Of a DNA stretch of 64,000 nucleotides, positions 40,175-48,750 are shown piece by piece. Both the position numbers and the translations under genes were made by a program. The stretch comes from Bacilli bacterium. GTDB lineage: Bacteria; Bacillota_I; Bacilli_A; RFN20; CAG-826. The notes under the pieces are model-generated. The model made no database searches. It saw only the letters and a program-made list of their open reading frames with translations, and was not told where the DNA came from. The stretch covers positions 78,206 through 142,205 of the forward strand of contig JAKSHZ010000003.1 in the NCBI GenBank assembly GCA_024399115.1, given 5' to 3'. Each line of letters opens with the position of its first letter. The stretch's first letter is position 1.

Positions 40175-40341
40175 ATATCGGCTGTTAACTAAATTTTCTC
40201 GGTACAACAGACGATACACGACTTATTACTAAGTGCGTTAAAAAGTTTAACAAAGTCATTACTTAAAAACAAGTAGAAAATAAAAATAATTAAAAAAGGA
40301 GATAATCTTTAAGAAATTACCCCCTTATACTCGGCATTATA

Positions 40342-40509
40342 CTAATAATGTAGAGTTGTTTTGCCTGTTAAATCATCGCTGATGTCTGATACTGTTTCTT
40401 TAACCGTATCTTTCATATCTTCAAAGACGCCTTTGATTGCACCACCTACAGCACCGAAGACCATCAAGACTAAAATTAGGCCTAATAATTGTCCTTTAAT
40501 TTCAGACAT
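40342..40509 (-). CDS. Small Flp/Tad-like pilin candidate
   Basis: 55 residues. A short N-terminus MSEIKG precedes QLLGLILVLMVFGAVGGAI, one hydrophobic helix, and then a polar amphipathic tail (VFEDMKDTVKETVSDISDDL). Size and shape fit Flp-type pilins. IKG-QLL could be a class III-like prepilin peptidase site, but no peptidase gene is nearby. GGAG lies 7 nt before the ATG. It is the last gene of the Tad-like operon, 12 nt after the preceding one. Confidence 0.6.
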   Translation of the reverse strand: MSEIKGQLLGLILVLMVFGAVGGAIKGVFEDMKDTVKETVSDISDDLTGKTTLHY

Positions 40510-40521
40510 AGAATTCTCCTT

Positions 40522-40860
40522 TTAATTAAAGTATCCAACAACTGTCATTCTTTGAATGGTTATGTTAAATTCTTCTCCAATTATGAAAGGATGATAGGTT
40601 GTTGAGAGATTATAAATGATATCGTCACCAAAAGCGGGGTTACTGTCACTAACTAATGTAAAGTCTACATGATAGAATCGTTCAATATAGTTAATTGCAT
40701 CACTACTAACATCACCATTTTTAGATAGGAAATACGAGATGTTAATAGACTTGCTATCTAGCAATGCATACGAGTTTTGAATCATTATAAGGTCTATTGA
40801 AAAAACGCTGAAAAATACAACGAAAATCATAGACATCATTAAAGATAACTTATATGACAT
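40522..40860 (-). CDS. TadE/minor-pilin-like membrane-anchored protein
   Basis: 112 residues. One N-terminal transmembrane helix (LSLMMSMIFVVFFSVFSIDL, about 5-24) is followed by an extracellular beta-rich domain. The architecture resembles TadE/TadF pseudopilins, which help assemble Tad pili. It overlaps the TadC-like gene by 11 nt. There is no sequence motif that proves the family. Confidence 0.5.
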   Translation of the reverse strand: MSYKLSLMMSMIFVVFFSVFSIDLIMIQNSYALLDSKSINISYFLSKNGDVSSDAINYIERFYHVDFTLVSDSNPAFGDDIIYNLSTTYHPFIIGEEFNITIQRMTVVGYFN

Positions 40861-41530
40861 TTACTAAATCTCCTATTATTGAGATGACTCCTATAGTAAG
40901 GAGTATTGTAATTAATGCAGCACCCACTAATGGTAAGCTAGCCAGTATAGATAAACTTCTTTTCTTTTTTTCTACATTTTCAAGCTGTTTGGATTTCAAG
41001 AGCTCATTGAAAATGAGTTGAAATTGTTTTATCTGCTCAAAAGATTCACCTTGATCTACCATCGAATAGATCGATAGCATAATATTCGTCGCGATTTTGA
41101 TTTTAAATTTCTTAGCAAAATTCACAAAAGGTTGTACAGATTTATCCTTGTCAATATCCACCAAAAGACTAGAAATCGCCTCTTTCATCCATTCACTGGT
41201 ATATTGAATTACCTTATTGAAAGATTGGTATACATTATTTCTATTTTCGATAAATATTTCGAAATAAGATATCGCTGTTACAAACTCGTTTTCTCTTTCT
41301 TCGTCGATTGCTTTAGCTTTAGCACCATAGTTAGAAAGGAATAAATAATCCACTATTAAATCGAATAAGATTAGATATATGCAATAATTATGTTCCCTGG
41401 TTAGTAAATATACGATTGCGGTTAAGACACTAAACAACAGATTTATGAAGATTAGCTTCTTAATTTCTGACTTATAGTCTAAACCACAATACTCTATTTT
41501 TTGCCTTAATCTATTTTTCATTAATCCCAC
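40850..41530 (-). CDS. TadC-like type II secretion F-domain protein
   Basis: 226 residues. Two N-terminal helices and two C-terminal helices (LSILASLPLVGAALITILLT region) flank a cytoplasmic helical domain with EFVTAISYFEIFIENRNNVY and IYSMVDQGESFEQIKQF, the pattern of T2SSF domains in TadB/TadC platform proteins. It would anchor the ATPase at the membrane. It overlaps the next TadB-like gene by 10 nt. Confidence 0.68.
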   Translation of the reverse strand: MGLMKNRLRQKIEYCGLDYKSEIKKLIFINLLFSVLTAIVYLLTREHNYCIYLILFDLIVDYLFLSNYGAKAKAIDEERENEFVTAISYFEIFIENRNNVYQSFNKVIQYTSEWMKEAISSLLVDIDKDKSVQPFVNFAKKFKIKIATNIMLSIYSMVDQGESFEQIKQFQLIFNELLKSKQLENVEKKKRSLSILASLPLVGAALITILLTIGVISIIGDLVNVI

Positions 41531-42213
41531 CCCTTAATGTCTATATCTACTACCTTTCTAATAGCTATATGGATACTAAGCAAAGCAAACGCGAAAACAA
41601 AAATAACTGACATCTGATAAAAATTGTTTTTAACGATGTGAACAAAGAAATCACTTAATGCGAATTTTAAAATGGCTAGTATAGAAAGCGCGAAAGCCCA
41701 CAAAATTGTGAACTCAACGATAGAATTTTTATTCATTCTTTCTACATTCACTAAGAATTCTTCATTTTGACGAATTTGATTTAATAAATTATTACTCATT
41801 TTAATGATGTCTCCCCCTTCTTCGGTATGTAAAGTCACCAGATCCACAAATAAGTAATACATGTCGAACTTAAAATAATTCTTTAAATATTTAACTTTCT
41901 CTAAAGGATCATCTGTTTCTAGAGAGTTTATTAAATCGATGGTTTCTTCATTTTGAGATTCTAGGGCCGTGGCTAAAGCCCCAGAAATATGCCCCTTAAT
42001 TGAAAGGGATATTAGGAAATTGTTGACGAACTGATAACAATCTTGAAACCTTGTTATCTTCTCGTTTTTATTTTTTAACACTCTTGTTGCGTATATTGCA
42101 AAATATAGGAGTGTTACGCCGCCTACCGCGGCAGAGCTAATTAGATTATTAGTGGAGATAAAAGCGACTATAAAAAACGCTATACTAACAATAAGACCAA
42201 ATAGTAAAGTCAT
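41521..42213 (-). CDS. TadB-like type II secretion F-domain protein
   Basis: 230 residues. Hydrophobic helices at 2-19 and 25-45, a cytoplasmic domain with FVNNFLISLSIKGHISGALA and FVDLVTLHTEEGGDIIKMSN, then two C-terminal helices. This is the T2SSF layout. With the TadC-like protein it would form the inner-membrane platform. Its ATG overlaps the ATPase stop (ATGA). Confidence 0.72.
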   Translation of the reverse strand: MTLLFGLIVSIAFFIVAFISTNNLISSAAVGGVTLLYFAIYATRVLKNKNEKITRFQDCYQFVNNFLISLSIKGHISGALATALESQNEETIDLINSLETDDPLEKVKYLKNYFKFDMYYLFVDLVTLHTEEGGDIIKMSNNLLNQIRQNEEFLVNVERMNKNSIVEFTILWAFALSILAILKFALSDFFVHIVKNNFYQMSVIFVFAFALLSIHIAIRKVVDIDIKGWD

Positions 42214-43268
42214 CTTTTATCTCCGAGGAATAAATCAATAAATTCATCGCTACAGTTTGCAATGTCGATTTTTTCTTCTATAAATCTCGGTATGCGATGA
42301 TACTTATGATTTATTCCGTCGCTTTCGAATATGTTTTCCATTTTATTGTTATCGTAGAATCCGATATCTGAGATGTAACGAATAATCGCTCCATCATCAG
42401 CTATCCTTTTCTTTAAATAGACATAAAATTTCATGTGGTATCCAAGATCAGTTAATGTTTCATCAAAATCTAGCAAGTGATTAGCCATTAAGGCCATTCT
42501 TGCCATTCTAATAGGCATAGTAGATAGGTCGTAACTATGAATTGTCGTAATTACAGGATGCCCAGTAAGTGAGGAGTTTAATACATCTAGCATTTCCTCT
42601 CCTCTCGATTCTGCGACAATTAACCAATCTGGATTACTTCTTAATGCGTTTTTAACAAGCTGTTGAATCGTCGAATAGTTATTTCTTTCATCAGCTTGCC
42701 ATACATTGATATCGATAGAAGTCCTAAAAGGTAAGGAGTCGAGTTCTAAAATGTTGTCGATCACTATTACTCTTGTATGTTCGCTCATACAGGATATTAA
42801 ATACTTCTGAAACTCTGTCTTACCTGTACCTACAGTCCCCCCTATTACTATCGATGTTTTTAATCTAATTAGTGTCGAAAATAGCTCTTCAAGTCCAGCA
42901 GGAAAGAAACCGCACCCTTTTTTGATCTTCGGTGAACTTGATGCGATTCGTATAGAAAACGTTATTGTATCGTCGTTTTCTATTTTTGAGATTGATTGAT
43001 GAACAGCGTTAATACGATACTTTTCTGCACTGACATCTAATATTGGGTTTTGATACGAAAATTGCTTTTCACATATGTTAGCTATTTGACGTATGAAGTC
43101 CCTTACTGTGTCTTTAGATACTTCAATGTCAGACTTTCTCCTACCGAATTGATTATCCATGTAATACAAAGATTCTCCATTATAGGAAACGTCCGTAATA
43201 CTCTCTTGTTTTACTAATGCATCTAGAAATGAATTCTCAATGTAATCTACTACTTTTTTATGATCCAT
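42210..43268 (-). CDS. tadA: TadA/CpaF-type secretion ATPase
   Basis: 352 residues. An N-terminal domain (FLDALVKQESITDVSYNGES) is followed by a RecA-like core with Walker A GGTVGTGKT (143-151), Asp box VIVIDNILELD (~167-177), Walker B PDWLIVAESRGEEM (213-226) and His box HPVITTIHS. It is somewhat shorter than TadA. It powers pilin assembly or secretion through the TadB/TadC platform. It overlaps the preceding gene by 11 nt. Confidence 0.88.
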   Translation of the reverse strand: MDHKKVVDYIENSFLDALVKQESITDVSYNGESLYYMDNQFGRRKSDIEVSKDTVRDFIRQIANICEKQFSYQNPILDVSAEKYRINAVHQSISKIENDDTITFSIRIASSSPKIKKGCGFFPAGLEELFSTLIRLKTSIVIGGTVGTGKTEFQKYLISCMSEHTRVIVIDNILELDSLPFRTSIDINVWQADERNNYSTIQQLVKNALRSNPDWLIVAESRGEEMLDVLNSSLTGHPVITTIHSYDLSTMPIRMARMALMANHLLDFDETLTDLGYHMKFYVYLKKRIADDGAIIRYISDIGFYDNNKMENIFESDGINHKYHRIPRFIEEKIDIANCSDEFIDLFLGDKR

Positions 43269-43656
43269 AGCCGTTATCGAACACCTCGTAATTTAGTGTT
43301 CGTTCGTACTTATAGTTGAATAGTAATGTGGCATGAAAGCTTACTTCCACTGCACCACATTCATTCATGACGCACATTGATTCATTTTCTTGATTATAAA
43401 AGTAAATTTCGTAGTGAAAATTTTCCGTAAATTTTGATAGTTCAAATGTGTAATAATTTTCTAATTTTTCTCTTACTAGTTTTTGTGTAAAGAGTATCTC
43501 TGGTTCTTCGTCTTCTACATTATGTAAAATCGAAGACTCAAAGATAGAAATTGGCGTTGAAACCACTATGCGATTAATACCGTTAATTTGATATGTAAGG
43601 CCATATACTGAGAAAGAAGTAATTAGAAAAGCCAGACCAATCAAAAGAATTAACAT
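43258..43656 (-). CDS. Minor-pilin-like membrane-anchored protein
   Basis: 132 residues. An N-terminal hydrophobic helix (LILLIGLAFLITSFSVYGLT) precedes an extracellular, acidic and aromatic domain with two Cys in SMCVMNECGA. Position and architecture suggest a TadE/F-like pseudopilin. No family motif is decisive. Directly adjacent to the upstream secreted protein gene with no gap. Confidence 0.5.
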   Translation of the reverse strand: MLILLIGLAFLITSFSVYGLTYQINGINRIVVSTPISIFESSILHNVEDEEPEILFTQKLVREKLENYYTFELSKFTENFHYEIYFYNQENESMCVMNECGAVEVSFHATLLFNYKYERTLNYEVFDNGYGS

Positions 43657-44634
43657 CTAACTTGCCTTTCCCTTAACGCAATAATCACTCTCGTTGCAGC
43701 TACCAATTAAGTCTCTATAAACATCATAATTTACTCGAAAAATTAGAGTATATTTGTTGTATCCACAATCCTTCAAAATTATTTCAATTTTTGTGCCCAA
43801 AAAATCTCTCTTTTTGTTGACTGGAAAATAGAAATCTTGGCTTAAAACATAGCCAGGAATATACCGTGTTGATGTATCAAGATCTAATCTATCGACGTAA
43901 AAACTATCTTTAAACTTAAAACCCTTAACTTCCTCCTTGTTTATAACTTCTATTGGAAGAGTTACTTTGCCTTCTACATGATCAAAATGCTTTAGATTCA
44001 TTTTAGGGTCATAAACACTTAATGTCCCTGATGAATACGACATAGCGGATTGATTATATAGAAAATTTAAGCTTTTTAAGTCTAACGAATAGTAACTGTC
44101 AGCATCTATGAAGTCATTTGTATTTACAAAGTTGAAATCATCATAGAAAGTTGAAACACTTCTACTTCCTAATTTGAATGCAACATTTTTGCTTGTAAGT
44201 CTTTTAACATTATCTTCATACACATAAACAGTAGATTTTTCAATTGGGTATATAGTGACACTTTTGTCGTAAATTGAGGTTGTATTGTAATAAATATAAA
44301 ATCTAATCTTTAATCCTCTGTAGTCAAAATACCCGCTGAGTCTTAAATCAAAATTTACACTTACAGTCTCATATTTACCAACATCATGTTTAGCTTTAGT
44401 TACTTTATAGTACTGTGTATTCGATACGGGGTCATAAACCCTCATCTCTTCATACACACTATCTCTAAAGGCTCCTAAAGAATACTTAAACCCAATTGTA
44501 GTGTCGCTTTGATAGGCTTGATAAGGGCCGAATTGAGAACATGTAATATTTAAATTAATTTTCTCTTCATCGATTGGAGGCGCAACCGCACCGACCAATA
44601 TTCCCACTGCACCAACAAGCAAGGATTTATGCAT
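43657..44634 (-). CDS. Secreted beta-rich protein of the Tad-like locus
   Basis: 325 residues. An N-terminal hydrophobic segment (SLLVGAVGILVGAVA) looks like a signal peptide. The rest is Tyr-rich and beta-rich with Cys near the C-terminus (GSCNESDYCVKGKAS). No enzymatic motif. It might be an adhesin, tip protein or surface component of the pilus; this is inferred from its place in the operon. It overlaps the preceding gene by 8 nt. Confidence 0.5.
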   Translation of the reverse strand: MHKSLLVGAVGILVGAVAPPIDEEKINLNITCSQFGPYQAYQSDTTIGFKYSLGAFRDSVYEEMRVYDPVSNTQYYKVTKAKHDVGKYETVSVNFDLRLSGYFDYRGLKIRFYIYYNTTSIYDKSVTIYPIEKSTVYVYEDNVKRLTSKNVAFKLGSRSVSTFYDDFNFVNTNDFIDADSYYSLDLKSLNFLYNQSAMSYSSGTLSVYDPKMNLKHFDHVEGKVTLPIEVINKEEVKGFKFKDSFYVDRLDLDTSTRYIPGYVLSQDFYFPVNKKRDFLGTKIEIILKDCGYNKYTLIFRVNYDVYRDLIGSCNESDYCVKGKAS

Positions 44635-44965
44635 CCATGAAATTCCTTAAAAATTTAGACATCGCTATTTTCTTGATTCTGTAATAACTGCTCTTTGAGA
44701 AGTATGTCTCCCACCAGAATGGATATGAATTCTGATAAAAGAAGTCGTTGTTGACGATCAACTTTTGGTTTTCGTCTAACTCCTTATAAGAATTTTCCAC
44801 TCGTGCGACGTACGTTGCATAATGGGATTCAGTGTCCTTTTCGCCACTTGACACTCTTCCTTCTTTTTTGCGCAGCCATTCTTGGCATAAAAGATACCTA
44901 GCAGCTATTTGTGAAATTTTTATTTCCATCAAATGGTAGGTATTACGATTAATTTCGTCATCCAT
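44627..44965 (-). CDS. Helix-turn-helix protein heading the Tad-like operon
   Basis: 112 residues, no signal peptide. The C-terminal half (ELDENQKLIVNNDFF, then WWETYFSKSSYYRIKKIAMS) follows the pattern of sigma-70 region 4/ArpU-like helix-turn-helix proteins, where the SxSYYRxKK helix would contact DNA. As first gene of the operon it may be the activator of this locus. AGGAGG lies 8 nt upstream and a 12-bp palindrome (TATCTATAGATA, 44985-44996) sits nearby. Confidence 0.55.
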   Translation of the reverse strand: MDDEINRNTYHLMEIKISQIAARYLLCQEWLRKKEGRVSSGEKDTESHYATYVARVENSYKELDENQKLIVNNDFFYQNSYPFWWETYFSKSSYYRIKKIAMSKFLRNFMDA

Positions 44966-44984
44966 GCAAATTTCCTCCTATACT

Positions 44985-45073
44985 TATCTATAGATAGCGA
45001 TTTTTTCGAAAATCTTTCAAAAAAAATTAAAAAAGTTTTCAAAAGAAAAAGTTAATCTTATTAATAAGATTAA
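44985..45073. promoter_or_regulatory. Control region of the Tad-like operon
   Basis: The palindrome TATCTATAGATA (44985-44996) lies just before the ribosome site. A perfect 22-bp palindrome TTAATCTTATTAATAAGATT-AA (45052-45073), flanked by T-rich sequence, may be a weak terminator for the MFS gene or an operator. No confident -35/-10 pair was found. Confidence 0.4.
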
Positions 45074-45120
45074 AAATTTTTGATTTTTTTTGCTATTTTT
45101 ATATATCAAAGGAAATTTGT

Positions 45121-46746
45121 CTAAATTTTTACCGCGACGTTTTCTTCTGATTCAATTTCCAAATTAAACTTTTTTGTGGCATACTCAGAAACAATCTTTC
45201 TAGATGCTTCCTCATATCCCTTATTTAAAAACTTAGGATTTGACAAATAGTTCACGCATACGCACTTGCTATTATCTATTCTAGATAAAACAATTTGTCC
45301 AATTGGCGTTGCATCGCTCATTAAAAAGAAATAGACATTATTTGAATCGCTATTAACTTTATTCAAATACGAATTGACAATATCGGAATTGTAGTTTAAT
45401 TCATTATATAAAATTTCACTATTAAGTTCAGAATTAAATTTATAAGCTTTTGCGTACTCTTTAATAAGAGTTTCGTTGGCGCTTCTAACCGAAATAACAC
45501 AACCATCAGAACTAATAACTGAATGATATAAATTTTTGTATTTTTTCTTATCAAAATATCTCATTAAAATTAAAATACCCAAAGATAAAATTCCAATAGA
45601 AATTACTGTGATCCAAGCAGGCACTCTACCACCTGCATCATATACTTTTCCAATACCTAAAGTGATAAGGCTTCCAAATAACATTCCGAAAATATTTGTA
45701 AACGCCATTAGTCGTCCTCTATGAGATGCAGGAATTCTCCTTGTAAGGAATGGACTCATCGTAATTGTGACAATAATTTCACCCCAAGTAAAAATAACCA
45801 TGGCTATATAATTGAAGGCTACAAAGTTAATTAAACCAAAGAACATACCGTAACCAATGAGGAATAATACCATACCTAATAGTACTTTTGTTGTATCAAA
45901 GTATTTCTTCAATAAAGCTGTAATTGCAGCAGTAAATACAACAACAGTAATACAGTTTAAGGAAGATAAAGTACCGAAGATTACTGAACCATTATCACCA
46001 TAATTAGCAGCCAAATCTAACGGCAATAAATAGTTATACATTGAGTAGAATCCGTTTTCTAATCCACCATATAAAATGAATAAAATTAGAACAGAATTTC
46101 CAAAAATATATTTGAAAATATTTGTCTTTTCTCCAAGATCTTGTTCGTACTCATCATCTAACTCATTTTTTTCTTTTTCTGTATTCTTAATTAATAAGAA
46201 AATTAATAAAGTAGATAATGCGATAGAAGCGCCATTAATTAAGAAAGCGATATTTAAATAATTATTGAATAAAAGACCCCCGAGTGTAGGGGCTAAAACT
46301 AGTCCTAAGTTTGCACCTAAGTAGGTTAATGAATATGCACGATCTCTATCCTTAGATGTTGTAAGGTCAGCAACTAATGCATCATAGCTCGCATATTCAA
46401 TTGATTGGAACATACTAGCGGCCATAAATACGATAATTGTTGGTAAAGACATCGGAGCAAAAGCTGCATAGATATATCCACTAACAGATAATAAGTCAAA
46501 AATTATAATCAAAGTCTTCTTATTAAAAGTGTCAGCGAGCTTTCCACCAAGAAGCGTCATAGGTACTGCAACTAAAGTATTAATTACCATGAATAAAGCA
46601 ATTGTAGCCGCATCCATACCGAGTTTATTACTTAAAATCAAAGTTAAAACAGGCCAAATCATTGAACCTAAATTTGTCATCATTCTTCCTATGAATAAGA
46701 CATATAATTCTTTTCTTAATCCTTGGTACTGTTTAAAAATCTTCAT
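45121..46746 (-). CDS. MFS transporter fused to a C-terminal GNAT-like domain
   Basis: 541 residues. Residues ~10-405 form twelve transmembrane helices with the MFS loop GGKLADTFNKKTL between helices 2 and 3, as in drug and multidrug exporters. The remaining ~130 residues are soluble. They include VISVRSANETLIKEYAKAYK, TPIGQIVLS and VNYLSNPKFLNKGYEEASRK, which look like an N-acetyltransferase fold core. An exporter coupled to acetylation would be unusual. Substrate unknown. Divergent from plsC. Confidence 0.75.
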   Translation of the reverse strand: MKIFKQYQGLRKELYVLFIGRMMTNLGSMIWPVLTLILSNKLGMDAATIALFMVINTLVAVPMTLLGGKLADTFNKKTLIIIFDLLSVSGYIYAAFAPMSLPTIIVFMAASMFQSIEYASYDALVADLTTSKDRDRAYSLTYLGANLGLVLAPTLGGLLFNNYLNIAFLINGASIALSTLLIFLLIKNTEKEKNELDDEYEQDLGEKTNIFKYIFGNSVLILFILYGGLENGFYSMYNYLLPLDLAANYGDNGSVIFGTLSSLNCITVVVFTAAITALLKKYFDTTKVLLGMVLFLIGYGMFFGLINFVAFNYIAMVIFTWGEIIVTITMSPFLTRRIPASHRGRLMAFTNIFGMLFGSLITLGIGKVYDAGGRVPAWITVISIGILSLGILILMRYFDKKKYKNLYHSVISSDGCVISVRSANETLIKEYAKAYKFNSELNSEILYNELNYNSDIVNSYLNKVNSDSNNVYFFLMSDATPIGQIVLSRIDNSKCVCVNYLSNPKFLNKGYEEASRKIVSEYATKKFNLEIESEENVAVKI

Positions 46747-46839
46747 GGGAACATTCTACACAAAAAATGCCAATTCGTAAAATAATCATATTAATAATAT
46801 GAAATAAGGTATACAATACACGCATTAGGGGAAAATTAG

Positions 46840-48153
46840 ATGAAAAAAACAATCGCAAAACAATTAGAAACAAGAACATATAAGCCTATGAATAGGTTTT
46901 TCTATTTCCTTTATCATTTTGTTATGGCAACTGTAACACTTAGAAAATATAAGCCCGTTATTGTTAGAAAAGATGATATTCGTAAGGAAAAAGAGCCATG
47001 TTTTATTGTATTTAACCATTTATCAAGATTAGATCATATGTACGTTTTACAAAGCGTATATCCAAAGCCATATAACATGATGTGCGCGTATAACGAATTC
47101 CATAGAGGCCACCTCGCTGGAGTTTTCAGTTTGAGCAAAATTCTTCCAAAGAAGCAATTCACAAACGACCCTCTTGCTATTAAAGCCGTTATGAAAATTT
47201 TCAAAAGAGGCGGATCAGTTGCGCTTGCTCCTGAAGGAATTGCCACTATGTACGGTGAATCTCATCCTCAAATTCCTGGAACAGGAAGATTAATTAAGAT
47301 GTTCAAGCATCCTGTTTACTTCATCGAATTAAGAGGACAACACTTAACAACATCTTGGACAAGCCCTGCTGAAAGAATCGGAAAAACATTCGCTACAACA
47401 AGCCTTCTTCTTTCAAAAGAACAAATCGAAAAAATGACTGCAGATGAGATCGATGAATTAATTAATAAAGTTACATACCACGATGAATATGAATGGGCTA
47501 AGGAAAATCAAGTCGAATATTCAAATATCGACACAGCTTATGACAGATTAGAAGACTTCCTTTATAAGTGCCCAAAATGTGGCAAAGAATTTAAAACGAT
47601 TGGCAAAGATGGAAAATTTGTTTGTGAAGAATGTGGAAGCGGTTTCACTTTCGACAACAAATACAATATGACACCACTTTCTGAAGATTCAAAAATCTTT
47701 GACACTCCTACTAAATGGGTCGAATGGGAAAGAAAGAACATTATCGACGAAATCAGAGCTAACCCTGACTACGAAATTAGATTCAAAGCTCAATTAGGTA
47801 AACTCCCTACTTTCAAACCATTGAAAAATTTAAAGACTACAGAAGTCTGCGGAGATGGCGAAGTTGTCATTAACCATAATGGTTTATCGTTCAACGGAAC
47901 AAAAGATGGAGAACCATTCTCATTCTTATTGAACTACGAAACTATTTATACGTTAATCTACACTACATCAACTAAGTATTTCGGTACTTATGTAGATGGA
48001 AATTATTACGAATTTTACCCAGAAGAAAAAATTTGTGGTAAGTGTTTATTGGTTGTTGAAGAAATGCATAGATACCATGTAAATTCTTGGGCAAACTATA
48101 AATCTAAGAGTTACCTTTACGAAGGTTTAGAATTAGGAATAGATAAGAAATAA
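46840..48153 (+). CDS. PlsC-type acyltransferase with C-terminal zinc ribbon
   Basis: 437 residues. The N-terminal acyltransferase domain has NHLSRLDH (HX4D catalytic motif, about residue 64) and APEGIATMYGES (glycerolipid-binding PEG motif, about 130). Around 245 a zinc ribbon CPKCGKEF ... CEECGSGF is inserted, followed by a ~150-residue beta-rich domain. It probably acylates lysophosphatidic acid at the membrane. The ribbon extension is not part of ordinary PlsC. SD GGGG lies 9 nt upstream. Confidence 0.82.
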   Translation: MKKTIAKQLETRTYKPMNRFFYFLYHFVMATVTLRKYKPVIVRKDDIRKEKEPCFIVFNHLSRLDHMYVLQSVYPKPYNMMCAYNEFHRGHLAGVFSLSKILPKKQFTNDPLAIKAVMKIFKRGGSVALAPEGIATMYGESHPQIPGTGRLIKMFKHPVYFIELRGQHLTTSWTSPAERIGKTFATTSLLLSKEQIEKMTADEIDELINKVTYHDEYEWAKENQVEYSNIDTAYDRLEDFLYKCPKCGKEFKTIGKDGKFVCEECGSGFTFDNKYNMTPLSEDSKIFDTPTKWVEWERKNIIDEIRANPDYEIRFKAQLGKLPTFKPLKNLKTTEVCGDGEVVINHNGLSFNGTKDGEPFSFLLNYETIYTLIYTTSTKYFGTYVDGNYYEFYPEEKICGKCLLVVEEMHRYHVNSWANYKSKSYLYEGLELGIDKK

Positions 48154-48154
48154 T

Positions 48155-48697
48155 ATGAACGGCTGGGATATTTTTGTTCAATCTTTAGGCATTTTAGCTC
48201 TAATATTTTACGTAATATCTTACCAGTTCAAAAGACCTGCTTTATTTTACTTATTCTCGTTTGCAGGAGCTGCATCATTCTGTATTCACTATTTCCTCTT
48301 AGGATCTGTTGGTGGGTGCGTTGTTAACATTGTTTCCATGTCCAAAGCCCTATATCTATGGAGATTTCCTAATTTTAAACGAAAACATTTCTTCTTTTTC
48401 TTTATTACTGTTTATATAATTGTCACTGTTTTATCCTTTGTTTTAGGATGGGATTCATACTTAGTATTTTTAACTGGTATAGCATCATTAGCTCACACAT
48501 ATATGTTCTTCCAACACAACCCAAAAATGTTACGTATCATTCAAATTGCTGTTGTCTCCCCACTTTGGATCGTCTATAACACGCTTAACAATGTTTCTAT
48601 TGGTGGAATCTTAACTGAGCTTTTTGTTATGACTTCTTCAGCGTTATATTTATACAGAACAAGAAAAGAAAAAGCCACAGAATCAATGTGGATTTAA
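48155..48697 (+). CDS. YgjV-family integral membrane protein
   Basis: 180 residues with six hydrophobic segments (ILALIFYVISYQF, ASFCIHYFLLGSVGGCVVNI and others), matching YgjV-like inner-membrane proteins of unknown function. It starts 1 nt after the acyltransferase gene, so it is co-translated. A related membrane domain is fused to a HAD phosphatase at 49684-50886. Confidence 0.75.
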   Translation: MNGWDIFVQSLGILALIFYVISYQFKRPALFYLFSFAGAASFCIHYFLLGSVGGCVVNIVSMSKALYLWRFPNFKRKHFFFFFITVYIIVTVLSFVLGWDSYLVFLTGIASLAHTYMFFQHNPKMLRIIQIAVVSPLWIVYNTLNNVSIGGILTELFVMTSSALYLYRTRKEKATESMWI

Positions 48698-48719
48698 AAT
48701 CTAACCTACTAATATATAG

Positions 48720-48750
48720 AAACAAGTCGCAAAAAATGCGACTTGTTTTA
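48720..48750. terminator. Bidirectional terminator after the YgjV gene
   Basis: AACAAGTCGCA-aaaaa-TGCGACTTGTT followed by TTAG. It separates convergent genes. Confidence 0.85.

Noticed and set aside
40007..40219. A 70-codon open frame over the tRNA pair
   Set aside because: It lies on top of tRNA-Asn and tRNA-Glu and has no protein features.
45052..45073. Confident terminator for the MFS gene
   Set aside because: The 22-bp palindrome is entirely AT-rich with little stability, so it is listed only as part of a control region.
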